A stretch of 64,000 nt of DNA from Streptococcus sp. F0442 (GCF_000314795.2 NZ_KB373314.1:1128526-1192525); one strand, 5' to 3'; shown: positions 27,269 through 36,862, counted from the first letter of the stretch. Program-made: numbers and translations. Notes: a model not told the origin generated them from the sequence alone.

Positions 27269-27791
27269 GGACTAGCACCTCCTGAACTGCTATATCAAAT
27301 GTATTTGGCTGGAACTCCCCTTGCTGGATGGAATAAATGGTGCTGACTGTTTTTCCAGTAAAACCCTCTAAATAACGATCATAATAGCCACCACCATAGC
27401 CGATCCGATAGCCTTTAGATTGGAAAACCAAGCCCGGGACATGGATCAGATCAATCTCTGCTTTATCCACAACCTTGCCCTGTTCATTGGGCTCCAGCAA
27501 ACCAAAGCGCGTTTTTTCCAAAATGTCAGGATCGTATTCCACAAATTCCATCCGACCTTGTGGATAGGTACGGGGAACACAGACGCGTTTTCCAAGTTGA
27601 AGAGCAGCTTGGATCAAGCCAGCTGTGGAAAATTCATGGTCAAAAGACAGATAGGTCGCAAGGGTCTTTGCCTCCTGAAAGGCTGGAAGCTCCAAGAGAC
27701 GTTGAGTGAGCTGTTCATCTGCTTGAGTTTTCACGGATTCCGGCAACCGTTTCATGGCTGCGATGGTTTCTTTTCGTAGTGTTTTCTTCAT
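27252..27791 (-). CDS. 5-formyltetrahydrofolate cyclo-ligase
   Basis: 179 residues. ATP-dependent conversion of 5-formyl-THF to 5,10-methenyl-THF, recycling a storage form of folate. The family signature GYRIGYGGGYYDRYL lies at about residues 127-141, with an N-terminal basic region KKTLRKE that contributes to nucleotide binding. AAAGGAG precedes the ATG. Translationally coupled to the downstream rhomboid gene by overlap. Confidence 0.9.
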   Translation of the reverse strand: MKKTLRKETIAAMKRLPESVKTQADEQLTQRLLELPAFQEAKTLATYLSFDHEFSTAGLIQAALQLGKRVCVPRTYPQGRMEFVEYDPDILEKTRFGLLEPNEQGKVVDKAEIDLIHVPGLVFQSKGYRIGYGGGYYDRYLEGFTGKTVSTIYSIQQGEFQPNTFDIAVQEVLVHEITL

Positions 27792-27859
27792 TCCCTACTC
27801 CTTTTGTATAGCTTTAATTGTATCATTTTTTATGAAACATCCGAACAGTTTGCACACGA

Positions 27860-27892
27860 GAAAATAAAAATCCAACTCCAGGCGGAGTTGGA
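27860..27892 (-). terminator. terminator of N-acetyldiaminopimelate deacetylase gene
   Basis: TCCAACTCC facing GGAGTTGGA with a four-base loop, then a T-rich stretch on the minus strand, directly after the stop at 27901. Confidence 0.8.
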
Positions 27893-27900
27893 ACAAACGC

Positions 27901-29034
27901 TTATTGGTTGGCTTTCACTTTCAAAAATTTACCAATGTTTTCCACAGCAAAGGGAAGGGCAGCCTCATTTGGGCTCATCTTCGGATGGTGCAGGGCATAA
28001 GGGGTATCAATTCCCAGCCAGAACATGACCCCAGGGACCTTGCTCAAGAGAAAGCCAAAGTCTTCTCCCGTCATCGCTGGCAAGATATCAATCAGGTTCA
28101 CGTCTTCCTCAGCTGTGAAAAAGTCCATGAGTTCTTTGGCCAACTCTGGTTGGTTTTCCACAGGCAGGTAACCTCCTTGCTTGAGTTCCAGATCTAATTC
28201 TACATCAAAAGCGGCTGCAACCCCTTCCGCAATCGTTTTGACCCGTTTTTGAGTCAGGAGGTTCATCTCCATGGTCAAGGTTCGGATGGTCCCGTGAAGG
28301 AAGGCCGTTTCAGCAATCACATTATTGGTGGTTCCTGCATGCATGGAACCAAAGGTCACCACAGCACCTTCAATTGGATCAACATTTCGACTCACGACCG
28401 ATTGGACTTGGGTAATGAAGTAAGAGGCTGCTACAAGAGCATCATTGGCCTCATGTGGAAAGGCAGCATGCCCTCCCTTTCCTGTAAAGGTGATCTTGAC
28501 TTCACAGGTCCCTGCAAAAAGGGTACCGGTATTGGTCGCAATGTCCCCCACCTTCAAATCAGGGCGTACATGCAGACCATAAAATTCATCAGGGAGCCAG
28601 TCACCAAAAGCATTGTCCTTATACATGAGCATCCCACCTGCTTCATTTTCTTCAGCCGGTTGGAAGAGAAAGAGCAGGTTATTTTTTGGTTGCACTTGGA
28701 CCAGTTGATCCAAAAGCCCGAGGGCTGTTGTCATGTGCATATCATGACCACAAGCATGCATCCGTCCTTCATGCTTAGAGGCAAAATCAAGGCCCGTTTG
28801 TTCCAAAATCGGTAAGCCATCGATATCCGTCCTCCAACCAATGGTTTTTTCAGGTGCAGCCCCATGGAGATAAACTAGGATCCCTGTCCGCCAAGTCCGT
28901 TTCTCTACAAACTCCTTGCCGGCTGTAATCTCTGCGATTCGCTCTAAGAGGTAGGCTTGGGTTTCAAATTCTTCCAGGCCAATTTCAGGGATTTGGTGCA
29001 AATCCCGTCTGATTTTGATTAAGTCCAATGTCAT
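27901..29034 (-). CDS. N-acetyldiaminopimelate deacetylase (M20 amidohydrolase)
   Basis: 377 residues. M20 metallopeptidase fold; [10 protein letters not shown] supplies metal-binding residues, with PAEENEAGG further on contributing the catalytic and metal-binding glutamates. With dapH directly upstream on the same strand, the likely reaction is removal of acetate from N-acetyl-LL-diaminopimelate in the acetylated lysine branch, which also supplies peptidoglycan precursors. By sequence alone it could be another M20 amidohydrolase (hippurate hydrolase-like); the neighbourhood decides the call. A diverged copy of a dispersed repeat separates it from dapH. Confidence 0.87.
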   Translation of the reverse strand: MTLDLIKIRRDLHQIPEIGLEEFETQAYLLERIAEITAGKEFVEKRTWRTGILVYLHGAAPEKTIGWRTDIDGLPILEQTGLDFASKHEGRMHACGHDMHMTTALGLLDQLVQVQPKNNLLFLFQPAEENEAGGMLMYKDNAFGDWLPDEFYGLHVRPDLKVGDIATNTGTLFAGTCEVKITFTGKGGHAAFPHEANDALVAASYFITQVQSVVSRNVDPIEGAVVTFGSMHAGTTNNVIAETAFLHGTIRTLTMEMNLLTQKRVKTIAEGVAAAFDVELDLELKQGGYLPVENQPELAKELMDFFTAEEDVNLIDILPAMTGEDFGFLLSKVPGVMFWLGIDTPYALHHPKMSPNEAALPFAVENIGKFLKVKANQ

Positions 29035-29058
29035 CGTTGTCTTCTTTCTATTAGAATA

Positions 29059-29229
29059 GGGAGTGGGAAAGAACTCTGATTAATTAAAAAGAGTTCGTTT
29101 TCCCACCCCCGCACAGTTGATTAGGTAGTCTTTGGAGCTTAATCAAGCGAACAAAGATGCCAATCAACCACTGCGTCATACAATTATTCCCTTTAAACAC
29201 CAAAGGCTGGACACTTTTTGCCCGGCCTC
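29059..29229 (-). repeat. diverged copy of dispersed intergenic repeat (copy 3)
   Basis: On the minus strand this gap reproduces, with many changes, the layout of the near-identical repeats at 40188 and 61142: GACGCAGTGGTTGA, TCAACTGTGCGG, GGTGGGA and a closing TCCCACTC. Its last part forms a strong hairpin (GTGGGAAA facing TTTCCCAC). It fills most of the dapH-deacetylase gap. Confidence 0.6.
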
Positions 29230-29242
29230 TACTATCAATATG

Positions 29243-29941
29243 TTACAAATTACGCAAAGCGTCTTCCAAGGCTGTTTTTTGTTGTGTTTTTTCGTCAATT
29301 TCCTTGATGATGCGAGCTGGGACACCAGCTACAACCACATTTTCAGGGACATCTTGAGTAACGATCGCTCCAGCGGCAACGACTGAACCGTTTCCAACTT
29401 GAACTCCTTCGATCACAACAGCATTGGCACCGACCAAGACATTGTCCCCAATCCGAACAGGCTCCGCAGAAGCTGGCTCAATGACACCCGCAAGAACGGC
29501 ACCCGCACCGATGTGGCTGTTTTTACCAACAGTGGCACGACCACCAAGGATAGCGCCCATATCAATCATGGTTCCTGCACCGATTTCAGCACCGATATTG
29601 ATCACTGCTCCCATCATGACTACCGCATTGTCCTCAATCGTTACTTGATCACGGATAATAGCACCTGGTTCGATACGGGCATTCAGGTAGCGCTTGTCCA
29701 ATAATGGGACAGCTGAATTACGACCATCTTGTTCTACCACATAATCCTTGTTCTCTGTTAAGTTGGCAAGAAGAGGCTCGATATCTTTCCAATCACCGAA
29801 CAAAACATTGCCAAGTTTCGTAACAGAAGCAGGAACAGCTGTTGACAATTCCCCTTCAAAGGTTACTTTCACATTTGTTTTCTTTTCTGCATTTCCAATA
29901 AAAGCAATAATTTCTTGAGCAGACATTTTTTGTGCTGTCAT
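29243..29941 (-). CDS. dapH: tetrahydrodipicolinate N-acetyltransferase
   Basis: 232 residues. Transfers acetyl from acetyl-CoA to tetrahydrodipicolinate, committing aspartate-derived carbon to lysine and cell-wall synthesis. The C-terminal half is a left-handed beta-helix of hexapeptide repeats (for example [19 protein letters not shown]), typical of the family. I chose ATG 29941 (GGAG six bases upstream) over the ATG four codons earlier. An extended -10 (TGGTATAAT, 29977-29982) lies about 40 bases upstream. Confidence 0.92.
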   Translation of the reverse strand: MTAQKMSAQEIIAFIGNAEKKTNVKVTFEGELSTAVPASVTKLGNVLFGDWKDIEPLLANLTENKDYVVEQDGRNSAVPLLDKRYLNARIEPGAIIRDQVTIEDNAVVMMGAVINIGAEIGAGTMIDMGAILGGRATVGKNSHIGAGAVLAGVIEPASAEPVRIGDNVLVGANAVVIEGVQVGNGSVVAAGAIVTQDVPENVVVAGVPARIIKEIDEKTQQKTALEDALRNL

Positions 29942-30006
29942 AAGATTCTCCATTCATTTCAATTAAAGGTATTCATATTATACCACAATCCTAGTGGGAT
30001 AAACAC

Positions 30007-31242
30007 CTAAGGCGATGTGGATGTCGCCGAATCATCGAGACCCTTGATTTCACTGATAGTCCGATTACTTCCAAAACGAATAATGACTGATCGCGAATCA
30101 GAAAGTTTATAGTGAAAGGTTAAAAAAGACTCAGAACTCATTATACTCGACCAGGAAACACGGTTGGGGATTCCGACAGTATTCACAAGATCTGCATAGC
30201 TAGTTCCTATTTTAACACTCGCAAAATCCTCTCTGTTCAAACTGCCATTTTTATTGGCTAATTGCTCACTGTTTAAGTTCTCAAAATTAAGAGAAGATAG
30301 ACGGTTACCAATCATATTTGAAAGCAAAACAGATACAGAAGAAGGGGATCCTTCAGCCTCATAATCCAAGCTTGTCATGAAAGGACCGACACTACCCTCT
30401 TGGTAGGTTTCTTCCCCACTACTAGCCTTGCCCAGTACAGCTACCACATCCTGCGGAGACAGATAAGTTGAAGAGGTACGGCCTTGATCCCCCTCACTTA
30501 AACCAGGAATCAGGGAAATCGCCTTCTCATAGGTCACTTGAAACTGAAATTCCCCCTCCGGAGCAATCAAGGTACTCGTGCCACTCTTCAAGGTTTCCTT
30601 TCTGACTCCATAAGACCGGCCAGTGCTTCCGTATTCACTAGTAGAAGAAGGATGTTCCTCTCTATGGATGCCTCCTGAAGGCATAAAAACAAATAATCCC
30701 ACCATGGCCAATAAACCAAAAATAGCTGCAAGGAGAGAAGCTCCACTGCTTGAGGAAGAAGGATAGGCTCTCGCCGTATCCGATAGGACGTCCAGTCCAG
30801 TTTTTCTTGGTTCTTGGCGCCGGCCTCCTCCTAACGAAGCTAGATCTGCTTCTGAAATCAAGCGGGTCCCACCCTGGTGCTCTACTCTTTCCTCGCCCTT
30901 AGGGAACTGCTCTATTGCATCTTGTGTTGGTGGTTGTGATGTTAGCGGTCTGTCAGGAGAGTCTTCAACCAATACTTCGTTTTGCTCATCTATAGCTTTC
31001 TCAGTACCAAGCTCTGATTGGTCTTTTAGCTCCTCTACTTGCTTCACTGGTTCAGGAAAAATGGAGGAGTCTATCACTTCTGTCTCTTTTGGAAGCTTTT
31101 CTTCCAGCCTTTCATCCCTATTTTCAATGCTCTGGTTGGTTGAAGCGGAACTTTTCACTAGACTAGTTTCTTCTTCTAGCTGGCGTTTCGCAAATCGACT
31201 CTTGTGTTCATTTCGTAGGGTTGACCAGTCTTTCTTTCCCAT
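30007..31242 (-). CDS. single-pass membrane protein of paralogous cluster (gene 5)
   Basis: 411 residues, function unknown. Residues 1-~165 are charged and low-complexity, carrying EHQGGTRLISEADLASLGGG at about 121-140; one membrane segment at about 168-188 (SLLAAIFGLLAMVGLFVFMP) follows; the rest is outside the cell if the N-terminus is inside. The outer part carries two related units ending in GIPNRV- or LGKAS-like turns (VGTSYADLVNTVGIPN), a pattern reminiscent of BLIP/SmpA-like small folds. AAGGAGG precedes the ATG. Fifth and last of a same-direction cluster whose neighbour shares the inner motif and outer domains. Confidence 0.75.
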   Translation of the reverse strand: MGKKDWSTLRNEHKSRFAKRQLEEETSLVKSSASTNQSIENRDERLEEKLPKETEVIDSSIFPEPVKQVEELKDQSELGTEKAIDEQNEVLVEDSPDRPLTSQPPTQDAIEQFPKGEERVEHQGGTRLISEADLASLGGGRRQEPRKTGLDVLSDTARAYPSSSSSGASLLAAIFGLLAMVGLFVFMPSGGIHREEHPSSTSEYGSTGRSYGVRKETLKSGTSTLIAPEGEFQFQVTYEKAISLIPGLSEGDQGRTSSTYLSPQDVVAVLGKASSGEETYQEGSVGPFMTSLDYEAEGSPSSVSVLLSNMIGNRLSSLNFENLNSEQLANKNGSLNREDFASVKIGTSYADLVNTVGIPNRVSWSSIMSSESFLTFHYKLSDSRSVIIRFGSNRTISEIKGLDDSATSTSP

Positions 31243-31291
31243 TGTTCCCTCCTTAATTATTCTATAGCAAATTCATTCGGGCTGACCGTTT

Positions 31292-32200
31292 TTACGGTGC
31301 TGTAGGTGTCGAAGAAGAAGCTGGTGTGCTCGCTTCCACTTTAGGTGTGATATCCTTGATGGTTTGCCGGCTATCAAAATGGATGTGGACCGTTTGGGAA
31401 TCAGCCAATCGATAAGTAAAGGTCGGTGCTTCACCGTAACCTAAAAGTCCGGACATATCTACCTCATCTGGAATCCCCACCGTATTAAGCAAATCTAAAT
31501 AAGGCATCCCAACTTTGATATTAGTAAAATCGTCCTTCGTTAAACTGCCATTCTTATTTGCAAAACGATCACTTTTTAAGTGTTTCAAACTTAAAAAAGA
31601 AATCCTGTAATAGGCACCCATTTTTTCAAGGAGAACCTTCCCATATGCATCATCTGATTGGTAATCTAAGGTCAGCAAAAAAGGACTTGAACTGCTGTCA
31701 CTATACGATGCCTCTCCACGGGTTGCTTTACCTAATGCTGCAACGATACCTTGCGGCGTAATCGTTCCAAAAGATGTCTTTTTTTCTTCTACTGCAAAAT
31801 CAGGAATGAGAGACATGGCTTTTTCATAGGTTGTCTCAAATTGAACTTCCTTAGCAGATGCAACATAAGAACTATTTTCACTATTGAGATATTCTTTTCT
31901 GATACTATGCCGTGAAAAACTGTCAGCTCCATTGCTTGAGGAAGATGAAGAAAGAATCTTGTTGCCTGTGTTTTGAAGTACGAATACAAAGGCGACTAAC
32001 AAGGCTAAGCATCCAAAAAATCCTAAAAGCGAACCGGTCCCTTCTTCTTTAGAAGAAGGTGAAGAACCAATAGTATCTGAATGACTTCTCATTTCTTGAT
32101 GATTTTCCATCCCTAAAGAAGCTAGATCTTCTTCTGAAATCAAGCGAGTCCCACCCTGGTGAGATGAAGCCGCTTTTATGTCCGTCCGATGATTGTCCAA
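31292..32200 (-). CDS. single-pass membrane protein of paralogous cluster (gene 4)
   Basis: About 302 residues, function unknown and clearly related to gene 5: inner motif HQGGTRLISEEDLASLG near the N-terminus, one membrane segment, then two outer units (GIVAALGKAT and VGMPYLDLLNTVGIPDEV). The frame is open from ATG 32251 inside the preceding gene, but that ATG lacks a ribosome site. TTG 32200 follows AGGAAGGGAG at good spacing just after the preceding stop, so I prefer it; ATG 32251 remains possible. Confidence 0.72.
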   Translation of the reverse strand: MDNHRTDIKAASSHQGGTRLISEEDLASLGMENHQEMRSHSDTIGSSPSSKEEGTGSLLGFFGCLALLVAFVFVLQNTGNKILSSSSSSNGADSFSRHSIRKEYLNSENSSYVASAKEVQFETTYEKAMSLIPDFAVEEKKTSFGTITPQGIVAALGKATRGEASYSDSSSSPFLLTLDYQSDDAYGKVLLEKMGAYYRISFLSLKHLKSDRFANKNGSLTKDDFTNIKVGMPYLDLLNTVGIPDEVDMSGLLGYGEAPTFTYRLADSQTVHIHFDSRQTIKDITPKVEASTPASSSTPTAP

Positions 32201-32214
32201 TGATTTCTCCCTTC

Positions 32215-32904
32215 CTAAATCAAGACCAATTTTGAACCCTTTTTCTTCCATTCCATCACCACTTCTGGCTGACCTGGTATCTGATAACTCGCTCGATAAC
32301 CCATTTCGCCATCTAGTAATTCCCCCCAGACCAAGCGTTGAGGATTTCCTAGCTTCTGAATGAGCTGGGCGAATTCTGTGCCTTTTTTGCCCTTTTCAGT
32401 AGTGATGTCTTTCTCACTGCTTGACTTCTCTGTTGCATCCAACAAATTCGTCGCATCCACCATCGTCAGGCGAAAACCTTTGGCCTGGTCCTGTTCAAAC
32501 CATAGAGTGACACTTTTCTTGCCCTTATCTGACTGCTTGGCTGCATACGTCAAGACCAGAACAGTTTTATCCCCTTGAGCTGTTTTTGTGTACCGAACTT
32601 TTTGTGCTTTTCCCCATTTAGCTACAAGCGTTTCCAGGCGAGTCCCTGGTTGCTGACCTTGCTTAAGTCGGACTTTCAAATTTGCTACGGCTTCGATCGT
32701 CCACTGAAACTGCTTGACTTCTTGTTCATCAGTTACCAAATTCTGGTAATCTTTCGGCTGGAAATGGGTGAGTTTTTGAACCTCCTTAGTATCAGTCCCC
32801 TGCTCTTGCACCTGGATGGTTGCAATGGCAAGCAAGAGTCCTAGGAGCAAACACAAAAAGGGCAGTAAAAATTCTTTTTGATTTTTTTTTATCCATTCGA
32901 TCAT
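32215..32904 (-). CDS. membrane-anchored protein of paralogous cluster (gene 3)
   Basis: About 229 residues, function unknown. A short basic N-terminus, one membrane segment (about residues 12-30), then an outer region with two approximate repeats (LETLVAKWGKAQKVRYT and FAQLIQKLGNPQRLVWG). These match the [LV]-x-x-[LW]-G-x-[AP] turn seen in the other cluster members. AAGGGG lies 8 bases before ATG 32904, next to the stop of the preceding gene, so the two are coupled. Confidence 0.72.
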   Translation of the reverse strand: MIEWIKKNQKEFLLPFLCLLLGLLLAIATIQVQEQGTDTKEVQKLTHFQPKDYQNLVTDEQEVKQFQWTIEAVANLKVRLKQGQQPGTRLETLVAKWGKAQKVRYTKTAQGDKTVLVLTYAAKQSDKGKKSVTLWFEQDQAKGFRLTMVDATNLLDATEKSSSEKDITTEKGKKGTEFAQLIQKLGNPQRLVWGELLDGEMGYRASYQIPGQPEVVMEWKKKGSKLVLI

Positions 32905-32909
32905 ACACT

Positions 32910-33608
32910 TCACCCCTTCTTACTCAAACGATACTGACCACTCTGATCGCGTTCAAAGGTCAAAGAAACCAGCCCATCTGTTACCTGATAAGACAGGGCC
33001 AATACTTGTTTGTCCTTTATAGTGGTCAAACTAAGAGAATTGGGAAGGCCTGATCTTTTCAAGACGTCCTCTACTGCCGTTCCCTTTTCTTTCTTACCAT
33101 CCAAGGGCTGATAGCTTGTAAAATCAGTCCGTTTCAAATTCTTTTTACTCTGATAGCGAGACGACTGGGGCGCAAACCCTTGAATGGCACTCAGATAAAA
33201 AGCACCCTCCTGCTTTTGGAATTCTATTGTAAAAGGATTAATCCCCTGGACAGCAGTCCCATAACCTAGCTGGACTTGTGCTCCAAAACTGGTTTCTTCT
33301 TGTGTAAAACTCTCTGCTTTCCCAAATTTCTTTACGAAGGCAGCCAAGGTCACCCAGTTCTTTCGAGTCTTGCTATCTTCCTTTGTAAGTTCTAACGATA
33401 AGAGGTCTTCTATTGCCAGTTCTTTGGTGGTTTTCCCAACATATTGTTGGCTTGTTTCTTGCATCTGAGGAAAGGTTAGTAAGCGATCTTTGGGCACGGT
33501 TTTAACCGGATGAATCATGAATACTAAGCAAGCACCGATCATAAAAGCTAGCAAAGCTATCCCAGCTTTTCGGAGGAGCCTTTTATGATTTTCTATCCAT
33601 GTTTTCAT
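32910..33608 (-). CDS. membrane-anchored protein of paralogous cluster (gene 2)
   Basis: About 232 residues, function unknown. One membrane segment near the N-terminus (IALLAFMIGACLVFMIH), then an outer part with the same two-unit pattern (LAAFVKKFGKAESFTQ and VEDVLKRSGLPNSLSL). Built like gene 3 and ending within a few bases of its start. Two nearby ATGs (33617, 33608) are possible; GGAAGAA before 33608 is slightly better. Confidence 0.72.
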   Translation of the reverse strand: MKTWIENHKRLLRKAGIALLAFMIGACLVFMIHPVKTVPKDRLLTFPQMQETSQQYVGKTTKELAIEDLLSLELTKEDSKTRKNWVTLAAFVKKFGKAESFTQEETSFGAQVQLGYGTAVQGINPFTIEFQKQEGAFYLSAIQGFAPQSSRYQSKKNLKRTDFTSYQPLDGKKEKGTAVEDVLKRSGLPNSLSLTTIKDKQVLALSYQVTDGLVSLTFERDQSGQYRLSKKG

Positions 33609-33686
33609 TTCTTCCATCCTTTGTTCTCTTTCTATTCAAACTCCTTCTATTGTATAGAAAAATAGCGCATTTGTCTTGTCTTATCT

Positions 33687-33718
33687 GAAAGAAAAAAGGC
33701 TTGCGCCTCTTTCTTTTC
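33687..33718 (-). terminator. terminator after gene 1 of membrane cluster
   Basis: Stem AAAGAGGC facing GCCTTTTTT with a GCAA loop, then T-rich sequence on the minus strand, directly after the stop at 33727. Confidence 0.6.
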
Positions 33719-33726
33719 TTATCCTG

Positions 33727-34812
33727 TTAATAGCTGTCTTTACTGCTCAAGAGGAAATCCCCATTGGATTGGCGAACAAAGGTCAAATCCACATAGTCCC
33801 CATTTTTCTTTTTGAAGTCCATGAGCATTTCCACCTTGCCTGAATAATCAGATGCTCTCACACTCAGATTGACACCATCCCCGTATTTATCCAAGAGCTC
33901 TTTATAAGAAGTGCCTCCAACACCTGTCTCACTATCTCCAACTTTTAAGCCATCTGCAAAATTATCCTCTACTATGAGATCTTTCTCATACTGATTGAAT
34001 TCAAACTTAGAAAGCTGCAATTGTTTCCCATTCTTAGTATAAATGGCTCTGACCTCTTTATTATAAGAGCTATTATCCCAGTTTAATTTCAACTCTCCAT
34101 CATCAAATTGAACAGCATTCGCTTTCCCATAAGCCTCTACCATTTCTTCAGGACTCATCCCATCATCTTCTCCAGTCAGAAATTGAAGTTTCTCGACATC
34201 TGACTGCTCCCAGCTAAAATTGGACTCTGCATCTTCAGAAGTCAATTGCTCCAAATCAATAGTATAAGGAGAACCTGACTTGTCAGCTGATAAAGAGGTG
34301 TCCTGCTTTCTTGCTTGAGAGCTACTAGGAGCGGCTTGGCCGATGAGATAGCCACTAATACCACCGATTAAGAGACCTACTAAAATGCCAAGCGCAAAAC
34401 GAATAGCCTTTTTATCTGCCGGATCCATCGGTTTTCGGACAGGAGGAGTTTGCTGGATCTGGATAGCTGGACCAGGCTGTGCTTGTGAATCAGCTCGTTC
34501 AGAAGCAAGACTGTAAGGAGCTTCAGCTACAGGCTGGAATGGAGGAATAGACTGGGGAGGAGCAACTGCTTGCAGATCTTTTTCGACAGTTGGTTCACCC
34601 ACATCTGGGATCTCGACGGTGTCTGAAATAGCTGCTTCCGTTGTTTCTTCCTTCATTTCTGTCGCTGGCATCCCTGGTATTCCCCCTGGTTCCGAAACGA
34701 CGACATCTTCTGATGCTTCTTTTGGGACAAAGGCTGGCGCAGCTACATCAAAATGAGGCGCTCCATCCAACGGAGCATCGTTTATCAATTTTTCTTGATC
34801 TTTCTCTGACAT
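33727..34812 (-). CDS. single-pass membrane protein of paralogous cluster (gene 1)
   Basis: 361 residues, function unknown. Residues 1-~135 are acidic and Pro/Glu-rich with no fold expected; a glycine-rich membrane segment follows at about 138-162 (ALGILVGLLIGGISGYLIG); the outer part has two units (PEEMVEAYGKANAVQFD and YKELLDKYGDGVNLSV). The plan matches genes 2-5, but it lacks the GGTRLISE motif and has its own terminator. AAGGAG precedes the ATG. An immature regulatory or envelope role is conceivable, but nothing in the sequence decides it. Confidence 0.75.
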   Translation of the reverse strand: MSEKDQEKLINDAPLDGAPHFDVAAPAFVPKEASEDVVVSEPGGIPGMPATEMKEETTEAAISDTVEIPDVGEPTVEKDLQAVAPPQSIPPFQPVAEAPYSLASERADSQAQPGPAIQIQQTPPVRKPMDPADKKAIRFALGILVGLLIGGISGYLIGQAAPSSSQARKQDTSLSADKSGSPYTIDLEQLTSEDAESNFSWEQSDVEKLQFLTGEDDGMSPEEMVEAYGKANAVQFDDGELKLNWDNSSYNKEVRAIYTKNGKQLQLSKFEFNQYEKDLIVEDNFADGLKVGDSETGVGGTSYKELLDKYGDGVNLSVRASDYSGKVEMLMDFKKKNGDYVDLTFVRQSNGDFLLSSKDSY

Positions 34813-34890
34813 TTCAGGTTCTCCTTTTTATTCTTCTCTTCTACTATAACATAAAACCAACCTAGGACCAACTCCAATCTATAGGGAGCA

Positions 34891-34918
34891 AAAAAACGAC
34901 CTCTTTCGAGATCGTTTT
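34891..34918 (-). terminator. terminator of pgi
   Basis: AAAACGATCTC facing GAGGTCGTTTT around GAAA, followed by a run of seven T on the minus strand. Confidence 0.85.
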
Positions 34919-34926
34919 GTTGTCTA

Positions 34927-36276
34927 TTATAGACGAGCGTTGAGTTCTTTGCTCAATTCTTCAAATCCTGGTTTACCAAGAAGGGCAAACATGTTACGTT
35001 TGTAAGCTTCAACACCTGGTTGGTCAAATGGGTTGATGGCATTCAAGTAACCTGAAAGGGCGATGGCCAATTCGAAGAAGTAGATCGTGTAACCAAGAGT
35101 GAAGGCATCTTGCTCAGGAAGAGTCACGTACATGTTTGGCACGTCACCGTCAGTGTGGGCAAGAAGAACACCGTCAGTTGCTTTTTTGTTAACGAAGTCA
35201 ACGTCTTTTCCTTGAAGGTAACCAAGTCCGTCAAGATCTTCTTCCAAAGTAGGGATAATCACGTTCTTACGTGGTTTGTCAACACGGACAACTGTTTCAA
35301 ACATGATACGAGTTCCTTCTTGGATAAATTGACCCAATGAGTGCAAGTCTGTTGAGAAGTTAGCTGAAGTTGGGTAGATACCTTTTTGGTCTTTCCCTTC
35401 TGACTCACCAGCCAATTGTTTCCACCATTCTGAGAAGTATTGAAGCGATGGCTCGTAGTTTACCAATATTTCAGTTGCATAACCTTTACGGTAAAGGATG
35501 TTACGAACAGCTGCGTATTGGTAAGCTTCGTTTTCTGAAAGTTTGTCTGAAGTGTAGTCTTTACGAGCAGCATTCGCACCTTCCATAAGGGCTTTGATAT
35601 CTGCACCTGATGCAGCGATTGGAAGCAATCCAACTGCTGTCAAGACTGAGAAGCGTCCACCGATATCATCTGGAACCACAAATGTTTCCCAACCGTTCGC
35701 ATCTGCTTCAACCTTAACAGCACCTTTTTGGCGGTCAGTAGTTGCGTAGATCCGTTTGTTAGCTTCTTCTTGACCGTATTTCTTCACCAAAAGTTCTTTG
35801 AAGACACGGAAAGCGATAGCTGGTTCAGTTGTTGTACCTGATTTAGAAATCACGTTTACTGAGAAGTCTTTGTCTGCTACGTACTCTACCAAGTCAGCAA
35901 GGTAAGTAGATGAGATGGAGTTTCCAGCGTAAAGGATTTGTGGCGCTTTGCGTTCTTCTTTTGTTTGCAAGTTTGCAAAGTGGTGGTTCAAGAAGTCAAT
36001 GGCAGCTTTCGCTCCAAGGTATGATCCACCGATACCGATCACGACCAAAACATCGCTGTCTGCTTTGATTTGTTCAGCAGCTTTCAAGATGCGGTCAAAT
36101 TCTTCACGGTCATAATTTTCAGGAAGGTCCAACCAACCTAGGAAGTCACTACCAGCACCTGTTCCTTTACGGATCAATTCATCAGCTGCAGTCACTTGTG
36201 GTTGCATATATTCCACTTCATGTGGGGCAACAAATTTACCCAAAACTTTTGAGTAGTCAAATTTAATATGAGACAT
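34927..36276 (-). CDS. pgi: glucose-6-phosphate isomerase
   Basis: 449 residues, the normal length for the Gram-positive enzyme. Interconverts glucose 6-phosphate and fructose 6-phosphate in glycolysis. Visible signatures: the sugar-phosphate-binding region [13 protein letters not shown] and [10 protein letters not shown], and the signature around [25 protein letters not shown] precedes the ATG; monocistronic with its own promoter and terminator. Confidence 0.95.
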   Translation of the reverse strand: MSHIKFDYSKVLGKFVAPHEVEYMQPQVTAADELIRKGTGAGSDFLGWLDLPENYDREEFDRILKAAEQIKADSDVLVVIGIGGSYLGAKAAIDFLNHHFANLQTKEERKAPQILYAGNSISSTYLADLVEYVADKDFSVNVISKSGTTTEPAIAFRVFKELLVKKYGQEEANKRIYATTDRQKGAVKVEADANGWETFVVPDDIGGRFSVLTAVGLLPIAASGADIKALMEGANAARKDYTSDKLSENEAYQYAAVRNILYRKGYATEILVNYEPSLQYFSEWWKQLAGESEGKDQKGIYPTSANFSTDLHSLGQFIQEGTRIMFETVVRVDKPRKNVIIPTLEEDLDGLGYLQGKDVDFVNKKATDGVLLAHTDGDVPNMYVTLPEQDAFTLGYTIYFFELAIALSGYLNAINPFDQPGVEAYKRNMFALLGKPGFEELSKELNARL

Positions 36277-36304
36277 GTTATTCCTCCAAAATTTCTTCTT
36301 CTCT

Positions 36305-36333
36305 ATGATATCGCTTTACAGGAATTTTATCAA
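36305..36333 (-). promoter_or_regulatory. promoter of pgi
   Basis: Minus-strand TTGATA (36328-36333), 17-base spacer, TATCAT (36305-36310), about 28 bases before the start codon. Bases 36340-36520 are AT-rich with nothing recognisable. Confidence 0.65.
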
Positions 36334-36521
36334 GGGAAACCACCCTGTAAAACGTTTTCATTTGCTGATTTTTTTATTTTCACAAATCAAGCAACGACGC
36401 AATAGCAATCGTTTGCATATTTGCACTATTTTTGACTAGAAAATCCAAAAAAAGAAGCTTCTCACGAAACTCTATTTTTTCTCTTTTATTCTTTGAATAT
36501 AAACAGGACTCTGGTAAGTGA

Positions 36522-36648
36522 TAGCCCTCACGTCGCTTCACTCCTCAGGATCAATATCTCTAAGTTCGGTTACGCCTTACAGGCTTTTTTCATTTTACGC
36601 TATAGCCCTCACGTCGCTTCGCTCCTCAGGATCAATATCTCTAAGCTC
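36522..36648 (-). repeat. duplicated 46-bp segment downstream of SRP RNA gene
   Basis: Two copies of a 46-bp segment (36522-36567 and 36603-36648), 81 bases apart, differing at two positions. On the minus strand each contains GATATTGATCCTGAGGAG and GAAGCGACGTGAGGGCTAT. One copy is open as a short reading frame and the other carries a TGA, so they could be remnants of a duplicated gene end. Between them and the SRP RNA is a hairpin (TTTTTCCC facing GGGAAAAA, near 36700-36720). Confidence 0.6.
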
Positions 36649-36778
36649 ATCTGCGACTTCCAGTCTTGATTCGTTAAGAGCTTTTATCGGTTTACAGCTT
36701 TTTCCCTAACGGGAAAAACTGCATCCATTGCTCTAGGATTCGTCTGCGTCCCTTGGACTTGACTCATCAAGAGCAATA

Positions 36779-36857
36779 GAAAAGAGCACACAGTTCACTT
36801 CGCTTAGGGCTGCTGGATTCCTCCCCTGACCCGCTTCACGCAGAACTGTTGCTCCGA
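36779..36857 (-). ncRNA. ffs: signal recognition particle RNA (small bacterial type)
   Basis: About 79 bases. Binds Ffh (SRP54) and directs membrane proteins to the translocon. The conserved core is clear on the minus strand: GGGTCAGGGGAGGAATCCAG then CAGCCC, containing the asymmetric Ffh-binding loop, closed by a long stem made of GGAGCA-ACAGTT and AACTGT-GTGCTC. It lies just downstream of tadA, the usual place in Firmicutes. The 3' end is placed at the T run after the stem. Confidence 0.9.
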
Positions 36858-36862
36858 TAGGT

